Assembly: GCA_964405235.1 (NCBI GenBank)
Contig: CAYONG010000277.1
Coordinates: 1-11,527, forward strand
Direction: 5' to 3'
From: WS-11 sp964405235
Lineage (GTDB): Bacteria > Eisenbacteria > RBG-16-71-46
Length of the DNA: 11,527 bases
Position 1 is the stretch's first letter. Each line of letters starts with the position of its first letter. The notes below the pieces were generated by a model that made no database searches, was not told the DNA's origin, and was given only the letters and a program-made list of their open reading frames with translations. Positions 1 to 6,543 of this stretch are shown here, one piece after another. The translations under genes and the position numbers were made by a program.

Positions 1-1242
1 CCCCTCGACGATCATCTCCTCGACGGCGATCTCCATCCGCCGCAACGCCTCGGCGCGGTCCTTCCCGTGGGCGATGAGCTTACCGATCATCGAATCGTAG
101 TAGGGCGGCACCGTGTAGCCGGCGTAGATGTGGCTGTCCACCCGCAGGCCCGGACCGCCCGGCTTGTAGGTGTAGGTGATCTTCCCCGGGCTGGGACGGA
201 AGTCCCGCTCGTAATCCTCGGCATTGATGCGGCACTCGATCGCGTGACCACGCCACTCCACGTCGTCCTGGCCGAGCGAGAGCTTCTCTCCCGCCGCCAC
301 CCGGATCTGCTCCTTGACCAGGTCGAGGCCGGTGACCTCCTCGGTCACCGGATGCTCCACCTGGATGCGGGTGTTCATCTCCATGAAGAAGAACGAGCCG
401 TCCTGGTCGAACAGGAACTCCATGGTGCCGGCATTGAGGTACCCGATCGCCTGCGCCCCGCGGACGGCCATCGCCCCGACCTTGCGGCGCTGGGCTTCGG
501 TCAGGAACGGGCTGGGCGATTCCTCGATGAGCTTCTGATGGTTGCGCTGCACCGAGCACTCGCGTTCGCCCAGATGGATCAGGTTGCCGTGGGTGTCGCC
601 GAAGAGCTGGAACTCGATGTGGCGCGGCCGGGCGATGTACTTCTCGAGATAGACCGCGTTGTTGCTGAACGCAGCCCCCGCCTCGGCCTGGGCGATGCCG
701 AACCCGGCGCGCAGCTGCTTCTCGTCCCACGCCACCCGCATGCCACGCCCGCCGCCCCCGGCCGCGGCCTTGATGATGACCGGATAGCCGATCTCGCGGG
801 CCAGCGACTGGGCCTCGTCGGCGTCGCTCAGCACGCCGGGGCTGCCGGGGACCACCGGGAGACCGGCATCCACCATGGTGCGACGGGCGACCGCCTTGTC
901 GCCCATCTTGCGGATCATCTCGGGGGTCGGCCCGACGAAGGTGAAGCCGCACGAGGCGCACACCTCGGCGAAATGGGCGTTCTCGGACAGGAACCCGTAA
1001 CCGGGATGGATCGCGTCCGCCCCGGTGACCTCGGCGGCCGAGATGAGCCGCGGAATGTAATTATAGGACTGGGCAGGCTGCGGCGGACCGATACAGACCG
1101 ATTCGTCGGCCAGCCGCACGTGGAGGGAGTCGCGGTCGGCCTCGCTGAACACCGCCACGGTGGAGATGCGCAGCTCACGGCAGGCACGGATGATGCGTAG
1201 CGCGATCTCCCCGCGGTTCGCGATCAGGACCTTTCGGAACAT
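1..1242 (-). CDS. accC: Biotin carboxylase subunit of acetyl-CoA carboxylase (3' end outside window)
   Basis: This cytosolic enzyme carboxylates biotin on AccB using ATP and bicarbonate, the first half of the acetyl-CoA carboxylase reaction that makes malonyl-CoA. The 414 residues present begin MFRKVLIANRGEIALRIIRA, and about 35 C-terminal residues of the usual ~450 lie beyond base 1. The N-terminal domain shows HPGYGFLSEN (79-88). The ATP-grasp domain shows Lys116, Lys158 followed by the glycine-rich loop AAAGGGGRGMR (159-169), and EMNTRIQVEHPVTE (288-301), which supplies Glu288, Asn290 and Arg292. Arg338 sits in ECRIN. Near the edge VPPYYDSMIGKLIAHG is typical of the family. Numbering matches E. 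coli AccC almost exactly, so the start is secure. The ATG is 7 bases after the pilT stop and has no visible Shine-Dalgarno sequence, so translation probably depends on coupling to pilT. Pyruvate or propionyl-CoA carboxylase subunits are less likely because accB lies in the same run. Confidence 0.97.
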   Translation of the reverse strand, partial: MFRKVLIANRGEIALRIIRACRELRISTVAVFSEADRDSLHVRLADESVCIGPPQPAQSYNYIPRLISAAEVTGADAIHPGYGFLSENAHFAEVCASCGFTFVGPTPEMIRKMGDKAVARRTMVDAGLPVVPGSPGVLSDADEAQSLAREIGYPVIIKAAAGGGGRGMRVAWDEKQLRAGFGIAQAEAGAAFSNNAVYLEKYIARPRHIEFQLFGDTHGNLIHLGERECSVQRNHQKLIEESPSPFLTEAQRRKVGAMAVRGAQAIGYLNAGTMEFLFDQDGSFFFMEMNTRIQVEHPVTEEVTGLDLVKEQIRVAAGEKLSLGQDDVEWRGHAIECRINAEDYERDFRPSPGKITYTYKPGGPGLRVDSHIYAGYTVPPYYDSMIGKLIAHGKDRAEALRRMEIAVEEMIVEG

Positions 1243-1249
1243 GCGGGCG

Positions 1250-2425
1250 CTAGTCGCGACTCATCCAGTCGGGGCCCGACCCGCCGCTGCCCGCCACGCG
1301 CGCCCCGGCCGACGGCTCACTGTCCGCATCGACCGCCTGCCACATCCGGTCGGAGGTGGCGGAGATGCCCTTGAGCTTGAGGGAGAGCTCGTTCGGATTG
1401 TTGCAGTTCCGGAGCGCCTCCTCCTCGGTGATGATGTTCTCGCGCAGCAGGGTCAGCACCGACTGATCGAAGGTCTGCATGCCATACTGGGTCACGCCCT
1501 CGGCGACCGCGGAATGAATGAGCGACACCTTGGTCGGGTCGAGGATGAACTCGCGGATGGTGGGCGTGCTCATCATGATCTCGACCGCCGGCACCCGGCC
1601 GGCGCCATCCCGGCGGGGGATCAGCCGCTGGGAGATGACGGCGCGCAGGTTCGAGGCGATCGACATGCGGACCTCGGTGTGCTGGTGCGGCGGGTAGAAC
1701 GAGATGATGCGCTGGAGCGTCTGCACGACGTCGGTGGTGTGCAGCGTCGACAGCACGAGGTGGCCGGTATCGGCCGCCATCAGCGCGGTACTCATGGTCT
1801 CGAGATCGCGGATCTCGCCGACCAGGATGATGTCGGGATCCTGGCGCAGCACGTACCGAAGCCCGTCGTGGAACGATCGGGTGTCGAGCCCCACCTCGCG
1901 CTGGTGGATGAACGACATGCGGTCGCGATGGAGGAACTCGATCGGGTCCTCCACCGTGATGATGTTGCGCGTCGTGACCTTGTTGATGCCGTCGACCATC
2001 GCCGCGAGGGTGGTGGACTTGCCCGAGCCGGTACGGCCGGTCACGAGGATGAGCCCCCGCGGCGAGAACGCCAGCTCGCGCACCGCCGGGGGAAGCATGA
2101 GGTCCTCGATGGCGGGCACCTCGACCGGCACGTGACGCAGCGCCAGCGCCGGGGTGCCGCGCTGCATGAAGATGTTGGCGCGAAACCGCGCCAGGCCCGA
2201 GACACCGAAGGCGAAGTCGATCTCGTTGTGGGTCGAGAAGTAGAGCCGCTGCTCGTCGTTGAGCAGCTGGGCCACCACGTCGCGCAGATCCTGGGCGGAC
2301 GGCGGCGCGTCCTCGAGGGTGTAGAGGATGCCGTCCACGCGGACCACCGGCGGCGTGCCGGCCTTGAGGTGCAGGTCGCTGGCCCGCGCGGCGATCATCT
2401 TCTCGAGCACACTGCGGATATTCAT
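1250..2425 (-). CDS. pilT: PilT-type twitching motility / pilus retraction ATPase
   Basis: This is a hexameric cytoplasmic ATPase that drives type IV pilus retraction at the base of the machine. From the chosen ATG the product is 391 residues, close to the family's usual 340-400. It shows the N-terminal signature ASDLHLKAGTPP (15-26), Walker A GRTGSGKST (130-138), Asp box ITVEDPIEF (156-164), Walker B DIILVGEIRD (198-207) with catalytic Glu204, and His box HLVLSTLHTTD (222-232). The C-terminal region ends in YGMQTFDQSV (314-323), but the usual AIRNLIRE retraction motif is replaced by TPTIREFILDP. A Gly/Ser-rich tail follows residue 370. The start MNIRS is preferred because it matches the family N-terminus and follows GGGGCGGAGCG; an ATG 15 bases upstream (2440) is in frame. 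The gene sits between accB and accC, which is unusual. PilU is an alternative name. PilB is less likely, given the short N-terminus and the absence of the tetracysteine region. Confidence 0.95.
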   Translation of the reverse strand: MNIRSVLEKMIAARASDLHLKAGTPPVVRVDGILYTLEDAPPSAQDLRDVVAQLLNDEQRLYFSTHNEIDFAFGVSGLARFRANIFMQRGTPALALRHVPVEVPAIEDLMLPPAVRELAFSPRGLILVTGRTGSGKSTTLAAMVDGINKVTTRNIITVEDPIEFLHRDRMSFIHQREVGLDTRSFHDGLRYVLRQDPDIILVGEIRDLETMSTALMAADTGHLVLSTLHTTDVVQTLQRIISFYPPHQHTEVRMSIASNLRAVISQRLIPRRDGAGRVPAVEIMMSTPTIREFILDPTKVSLIHSAVAEGVTQYGMQTFDQSVLTLLRENIITEEEALRNCNNPNELSLKLKGISATSDRMWQAVDADSEPSAGARVAGSGGSGPDWMSRD

Positions 2426-2529
2426 CGCTCCGCCCCGCATCCCCCGGCTCGCGCGAACAACGCGGCAAAACCGGCGACTCCCGCCGTCACCTCGATCCGG
2501 AAGGCCGGAACGACGGGCGGCACGCGCAT
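2422..2529 (-). CDS. Possible 35-residue micro-ORF linking accB and pilT
   Basis: The otherwise empty 103 bases between accB and pilT hold a complete reading frame of 35 codons plus stop. Its ATG shares the A of the accB stop (TGATG), and its TGA overlaps the pilT ATG (ATGA), so both junctions have the form used for translational coupling. The peptide begins MRVPPVVPAFRIEV, has a moderately hydrophobic middle (GVAGFAALFARAG) and ends CGAER. It resembles no family I recognise and is not a clear membrane helix. It may be a coding micro-gene, a leader whose only job is to carry ribosomes from accB to pilT, or chance in GC-rich DNA where stops are rare. The double overlap is the only evidence for it. 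Confidence 0.3.
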   Translation of the reverse strand: MRVPPVVPAFRIEVTAGVAGFAALFARAGGCGAER

Positions 2530-3110
2530 CAAGGCTCGACCAGGAACAGCCTCTGGCCGTATTCCACGGGCTGAGCGTTCTCCACCAGGATCTTGACCAC
2601 CCGGCCCTTCACCTCGGACTCGATCTCATTCATCAGCTTCATGGCCTCGACGATGCAGACCGTCTGTCCGACCGTGACCTGGTCGCCGACCTCGATGTAA
2701 GGATCCGCGTCGGGCGCCGGAGCGCGATAGAACGTGCCCACCATCGGTGAAATGATCGCCAGCGCGTCCCCGGTCGCAGCGGGTCCTGCCGCGGAAGGCG
2801 GCCCGGCGGGGGCCGGAGCTCCCGCAGGGCCGGACACCGCCGCCGTCATCGTCGCGACCGCTCCGGTCCCGACCTGTGCGGCAACGCGCACGGTCCTTCC
2901 CCCGGTGGTCAACTCGAGCTCGCCGATCCCCGTCTGCTGAACCAGATCGATCAGCCGGCGAAGCTCGTCAAGCTCGAAGCCGCCAGTTCGGGTCCCGCCG
3001 GAGTTATCGGCCAAAGGGGTCTTCGCCTTGACCCGCTTGCGGGCGGGCCCGGGACGCGACCCGCCGCCGGCCGGCGCCCGTTTCGCACCGCCGCGCTTAG
3101 CGCCCGGCAT
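2529..3110 (-). CDS. accB: Biotin carboxyl carrier protein of acetyl-CoA carboxylase
   Basis: AccB carries the biotin that is carboxylated by AccC and then used by the AccAD carboxyltransferase to make malonyl-CoA for fatty acid synthesis. The 193-residue product has the usual N-terminal helix region ELDELRRLIDLVQQTGIGEL (46-65), an Ala/Pro/Gly-rich flexible linker (about 84-115), and a C-terminal biotinyl domain (about 118-193) with SPMVGTFYRAPAP and the biotinylation motif EAMKLMNEI, in which Lys158 is the attachment site. Residues 1-44 form an extra basic, Gly/Pro-rich extension that typical AccB proteins lack. The ATG overlaps the end of aroQ by 14 bases, which supports coupling. An in-frame TTG at residue 33 is an alternative start that would remove most of the extension. 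accC is further down the same run, separated by pilT. Confidence 0.96.
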   Translation of the reverse strand: MPGAKRGGAKRAPAGGGSRPGPARKRVKAKTPLADNSGGTRTGGFELDELRRLIDLVQQTGIGELELTTGGRTVRVAAQVGTGAVATMTAAVSGPAGAPAPAGPPSAAGPAATGDALAIISPMVGTFYRAPAPDADPYIEVGDQVTVGQTVCIVEAMKLMNEIESEVKGRVVKILVENAQPVEYGQRLFLVEP

Positions 3111-3543
3111 GCGCGAGATGGCCGGCGAGGGCCCTTAAGGCCAGCAGGTAGCTGTCGGCGCCGAAGCCCTGGATCACGCCCAAGGCGGCATCAGACAGGG
3201 TCGAGGTGTGGCGGAAGGATTCTCGAGCGCTGGGATTGGACAGATGGACCTCCACGACGGGGATTCCGGCCGCGAACGCCGCAACGCGCAGCGCGACGCT
3301 CGTGTGCGTGATGGCTCCGGGGTTGAGAAGGACTCCGTGCGAGCGGCCGCGGGCCCGGTAAAGGGCATCGATCAGCACACCCTCGTGGTTGCTCTGCTGA
3401 CACTCCACTTCGACACCAAGCTCGCCGCCGAGGTCTGCGAGACGCCGGTCGATGTCGTCCAGGGAGGCGTGCCCGTAGATCCGGGGCTCGCGGGTGCCGA
3501 GCGCGTTGAGGTTCGGACCGTGCAGAACCAGGATGCGGTACAT
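3097..3543 (-). CDS. aroQ: Type II 3-dehydroquinate dehydratase
   Basis: This cytosolic enzyme catalyses the third step of the shikimate pathway, the trans-dehydration of 3-dehydroquinate to 3-dehydroshikimate, as a dodecamer. At 148 residues it has normal family length. Motifs in order are LHGPNLNALGTREP (7-20) with Asn11 and catalytic Arg18, the catalytic base Tyr23 in RIYG, QSNHEG (50-55), the substrate-binding NPGAITHTSVALR (74-86), EVHLSN with general acid His100, and ARESFRH (106-112) with Arg107. The ATG is 5 bases after the aroB stop, and the sequence TGAGGG that includes that stop forms a Shine-Dalgarno site, so the start is clear. Being directly downstream of aroB places consecutive pathway enzymes together; the 3' end overlaps accB by 14 bases. 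Confidence 0.97.
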   Translation of the reverse strand: MYRILVLHGPNLNALGTREPRIYGHASLDDIDRRLADLGGELGVEVECQQSNHEGVLIDALYRARGRSHGVLLNPGAITHTSVALRVAAFAAGIPVVEVHLSNPSARESFRHTSTLSDAALGVIQGFGADSYLLALRALAGHLAHAGR

Positions 3544-3548
3544 GGCCC

Positions 3549-4652
3549 TCAGCGCCTGGCCCCGACTTCGAGCATGACCGCCTCAACCAGGCGGCGTTCG
3601 ATCGGACGCGGGACGCTAGCATGGCCTATCCGAGGCGTCAACACCCAGCGGACCACGCCCGCCCGCTTCTTATCGAGCCGCATCGCCTGGTGCAGGCGCC
3701 CGACTGCCGTGGGCGGCATCGCCCGCGGCAGTCTCAGCGAATCGAGCAGGGCATCGAGGCGGGCGCGGTGGGACGAGGCGAGGCCATCTCGTTGCTCCGA
3801 GAGTCGGGCGGCGGCGCGCATGCCGATCGCAACCGCCTCTCCATGCAGAATGCCACGAAACCCTCGGGCCGCCTCGATCGCGTGACCGAGCGTGTGCCCG
3901 AAGTTGAGCGCGGTGCGCACCCCGCCCTCGCGCTCGCGTTCGTCCCGCCGCACGACGCGCGCCTTGGCCGCGACTCCCGCGCGCACGGCGGAAGCGAGCG
4001 CCGCCGCATCCCCGGCCGCAAGCGGCCCGGCGTAGCGCTCGAGCCGTCGGAAGAGCCGCGCGTCCACCGCCATGCCCATCTTCACCAACTCGGCGAGTCC
4101 CGCGCGGCGTTGGCGTGGCGGCAGGGTGGCCAGGACATCTGGATCGGTCACCACGAGGACCGGCTGGTGGAAGGCGCCCACGAGGTTCTTGCCCGCGCCG
4201 AGGTCGATCCCGGTTTTGCCGCCGACGCTGCTGTCCACCTGCGCCAGCAGAGTGGTCGGGACGCACACCCACGCGACGCCGCGGAGCCAGGTGGCGGCCG
4301 CGAAGCCGGTGAGGTCGCCAACCGCTCCCCCACCGAGAGCGACGATCGCGTCGCGCCGCGAGAGGCCGAGGGTGGAGAGAAGCCCCCACAACCGGAGCAC
4401 CACATCGGGTCGCTTGGCGCGTTCCCCTCGCGGGACCAGAACGAGATCGGCCGCGAGACCCGCGCGCCGGAGCGAGCGGAGCGCCCGGCCTCCGTGGAGT
4501 TCGGCGACGCGCGCATCGCTCACCACCACCACGCGCGCGGCGCCGGTGGCGCGGAGCGTCAGGGGCCCCAGCGCCTCGAGGGCGCCGGGTGCCAGGTGCA
4601 GGCGCGAGCACGCGCGCAGGGCGGGATAGATGATCCGGAGGTCGGCGGCCAC
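3549..4652 (-). CDS. aroB: 3-dehydroquinate synthase
   Basis: AroB converts 3-deoxy-D-arabino-heptulosonate 7-phosphate to 3-dehydroquinate, step two of the shikimate pathway, using NAD+ and a divalent metal. From the GTG at 4652 the product is 367 residues, normal for the family. It shows GGGAVGDLTGFAA (107-119), the classic VPTTLLAQVDSSVGGKTGID (131-150), GKNLVGAFHQP (154-164), and the metal ligands Glu188 (AELVK), His253 (NFGHTLGHAIE) and His270 (LHGEAVAIGM). The spacing of these ligands agrees with E. coli AroB. The open frame extends to an ATG at 4958, but that stretch lies inside the upstream protease-like gene and reads as low-complexity shadow sequence, so the GTG 16 bases after that gene's TAG is preferred. 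No good Shine-Dalgarno is visible there. Shikimate kinase, often next to aroB, is absent from the window. Confidence 0.95.
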   Translation of the reverse strand: MAADLRIIYPALRACSRLHLAPGALEALGPLTLRATGAARVVVVSDARVAELHGGRALRSLRRAGLAADLVLVPRGERAKRPDVVLRLWGLLSTLGLSRRDAIVALGGGAVGDLTGFAAATWLRGVAWVCVPTTLLAQVDSSVGGKTGIDLGAGKNLVGAFHQPVLVVTDPDVLATLPPRQRRAGLAELVKMGMAVDARLFRRLERYAGPLAAGDAAALASAVRAGVAAKARVVRRDEREREGGVRTALNFGHTLGHAIEAARGFRGILHGEAVAIGMRAAARLSEQRDGLASSHRARLDALLDSLRLPRAMPPTAVGRLHQAMRLDKKRAGVVRWVLTPRIGHASVPRPIERRLVEAVMLEVGARR

Positions 4653-4668
4653 GGCCGCAGGGTAGAGC

Positions 4669-5907
4669 CTAGCGCGGCGGAGGACCAGACTGATCCTTGA
4701 TCCGGACCAGTTCCTTGCTGAGGCGCAGCATCTCGCGGTCGAGCTCGGCGACCCGGCGCGGCCTGTCGGCCTGCGGATCAGAATCGGCGCCCGCGAGCCA
4801 CTGCGGGACGCGCTCGCTCGACTCGCGCAGCACCGCGGTGCCGGTGTGCCCGATGTCGTTGCGCACCCAGACCAGGGTGACATCGCGGCCGGGCGGGGTG
4901 GCGAGCACCCAGCGCGCCAGCTGTTCCGGCGTCTCGACCCGCTCGCCATCGTAGGCAACGATCAGGTCCCCGGGCCTCAAGCCCAGGCGTTCGGCGGGGC
5001 CGCCGCCGATGATGCCCTCGACCTGCGCGCCGATCGGCGTGCGAGGTCCCCCCTCCCAGTCGCTGGCGAGGCTCGCGGCCAGCGTCGTGACGCCGAGGTA
5101 GCCATGCCGCACGCGCCCCTCGCGTTTGAGGCTTTCGAACACAGGCCGCAGGGTCTCGACCGGCATGGCGAAGCTGTTGCCGCCGGCGCGCCGCTCGGAG
5201 GCGGCGCCGGTTACGTCGGGCGGGCCGAGCTCCCCCTGGACCAGCGCCGCGAGCTCGCCGCGGATGTTGAGCGCGGCCGCTCCGCTGTTGCCGGGATAGA
5301 CGGTGTTGGTGAGCTGGAGCAGCCATTGGCCGGGCTCGCGATGCCGCTGCGCGACGTTCCCGAGCGACTGGGTCGGCTGGGCGCTGTAAGAGGTCCCGAG
5401 CGAGACCATCCAGTCGCCCACGCGCGCCGGACGCCCTTCGGCGAACGTGAGCGGCGGCAGGCGCAGATTGGGAACGCGCAGCAGGGCCAGGTTGAAGACC
5501 GGGTCGACGCCGACGATCGCGGCCTCGCCGTTGAGGCCGTTGGCGGTGCTGATCAGGATGCGCTCCGCATCCAGCACCACGCTCGCGGTGGTAAGGATCA
5601 AGTCCGCCTCGATGGCGACCCCGGAGCCTGCCCGCGTTCGCACGCGGCGAGTGCTCCCGGCCGATGTCGACGCCGAAGTCGAGACTGACCGCGGCGATTC
5701 CTCGGTGCGGGCGGCGAATACGGTGACCACCGACGGCCGCGCGCGGCGGGCGATCTCGTCCACGTCGGTCTGGAGCGCGGAGAGGGTCCCCTGCGCGCGC
5801 GCGCCGCCCTGCAGCCCGAACACGAGCCCGCTCACGAGCAGCGCGGCGGCCCATGCCGCGGCGGGCACGCGGTGGTTGGAGAGCCGGATCGACGTCGGGA
5901 CGCTCAT
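4669..5907 (-). CDS. HtrA/DegP-like trypsin-fold protein with PDZ domain, predicted catalytically inactive
   Basis: This is an exported member of the HtrA (S1C) family. Residues 13-39 form a signal peptide with a likely cut after ARA. The trypsin-fold domain spans about 50-255, a PDZ domain about 265-355 (GYLGV carboxylate loop at 269-273), and a short charged, coiled-coil-like helix lies near 384-406. Aligned with DegP, the catalytic His (TNNHVV) is Ser109 in TTASVV and the catalytic Asp (RSDIAL) is Asn139 in VFNLAL, while Ser208 in YPGNSGAAAL is kept. The 30-residue His-Asp spacing is preserved, which supports the alignment. Two of three triad residues are therefore missing, and proteolysis is not expected. 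A role as a periplasmic binding or sensing protein for the upstream anti-sigma factor is inference. The ATG is 12 bases after the anti-sigma stop and is preceded by AGGCGAG. aroB follows 16 bases downstream. Confidence 0.88.
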   Translation of the reverse strand: MSVPTSIRLSNHRVPAAAWAAALLVSGLVFGLQGGARAQGTLSALQTDVDEIARRARPSVVTVFAARTEESPRSVSTSASTSAGSTRRVRTRAGSGVAIEADLILTTASVVLDAERILISTANGLNGEAAIVGVDPVFNLALLRVPNLRLPPLTFAEGRPARVGDWMVSLGTSYSAQPTQSLGNVAQRHREPGQWLLQLTNTVYPGNSGAAALNIRGELAALVQGELGPPDVTGAASERRAGGNSFAMPVETLRPVFESLKREGRVRHGYLGVTTLAASLASDWEGGPRTPIGAQVEGIIGGGPAERLGLRPGDLIVAYDGERVETPEQLARWVLATPPGRDVTLVWVRNDIGHTGTAVLRESSERVPQWLAGADSDPQADRPRRVAELDREMLRLSKELVRIKDQSGPPPR

Positions 5908-5919
5908 CGCTCGCCTGGG

Positions 5920-6543
5920 CTAGAAGGTGATAACGGCACTCTCGCCCTGGACTCTGGGGTTCAGCTTAAGCACCGTGTGCGCACGACCCTTGTTCAGCAC
6001 CACCGGATCGAGGATGAATTCAACGTCGGCGCTGTGGTCGAACAGGCTGTCGGCGGGTCCGGCGGCGAGTCCGCCGGCCATCCCTGCCACCGCGCCCGCA
6101 CCGGGGTCGGCCGACACCACCGCCGGGGGCTGCTCCGCGCGTGTTGGCTGCAGCAGCTCCGGCTGGGAGACGCGGGCGACGGGCGAGGAACCGCCGATCC
6201 GCCCGGGAGGCGCCACTCCCATCCACTGGAGGGTCATGGTCGCCGCAATGGTGAGCAGGGCTGCGGTCGCGGTGATCGGGATCCAGCGCGGCGACCAGAG
6301 CGGCAGGCGGTCGGCGACGGAGGTCGAGCGACGGGCGCGGGCGAGCGCCCGTTCGGCAAGCTCCGGCCGCACCTCGACCCGCGGAAGCGAACCGACCAGC
6401 TCGATCGAGCGGGCGAATTGCTCGTACTCGCCGCGGCACGTGGCGCAGGAGTTGAAATGCGACTCCAGCCAGTCTCGCTCCGCGAGCGTGATCTCGTCGT
6501 CCCAGTAGGCTCCGAAGAGCCTGCGGGCCCCACCGCAGTTCAT
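5920..6543 (-). CDS. Membrane-anchored zinc-finger (ZAS) anti-sigma factor
   Basis: This is the likely inhibitor of the ECF sigma factor encoded just upstream. The 207-residue product starts MNCGGARRLF and has the zinc-binding anti-sigma pattern: Cys3, then HFNSCATC (His29, Cys33, Cys36). A cytoplasmic linker follows, then one predicted membrane helix at about 88-105 (IPITATAALLTIAATMTL). A low-complexity Ala/Gly/Pro-rich periplasmic stretch leads to a distinct C-terminal segment (about 172-207) containing VEFILDPVVLNKGRAHTV and ending VQGESAVITF. The ATG overlaps the sigma-factor stop as ATGA, which fits equal, coupled synthesis. The downstream HtrA-like protein would lie in the same compartment as the C-terminal segment. 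Zinc binding and the sigma partner are inferred from family and position. Release could be by proteolysis, by ligand binding to the tail, or by redox of the zinc site; the sequence does not decide. Confidence 0.9.
   Translation of the reverse strand: MNCGGARRLFGAYWDDEITLAERDWLESHFNSCATCRGEYEQFARSIELVGSLPRVEVRPELAERALARARRSTSVADRLPLWSPRWIPITATAALLTIAATMTLQWMGVAPPGRIGGSSPVARVSQPELLQPTRAEQPPAVVSADPGAGAVAGMAGGLAAGPADSLFDHSADVEFILDPVVLNKGRAHTVLKLNPRVQGESAVITF

Noticed and set aside
67..1200. 377-codon open frame on the plus strand
   Set aside because: It is antisense to accC, its translation is low-complexity and rich in Arg, Gly, His and Asp, and it resembles no family. GC-rich coding DNA routinely leaves such shadow frames open.
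1160..2596. 478-codon open frame on the plus strand
   Set aside because: It lies antisense to pilT, whose motifs are all intact. The plus-strand translation has no recognisable domain.
3621..4700. 359-codon plus-strand frame opposite aroB
   Set aside because: Shadow of aroB; composition is Arg/Gly/Ala/His-rich with no domain.
4653..4958. 102-residue N-terminal extension of AroB up to an upstream ATG
   Set aside because: It lies fully inside the HtrA-like gene, reads as Arg/Ser/Pro low-complexity sequence, and would make AroB about 100 residues too long.
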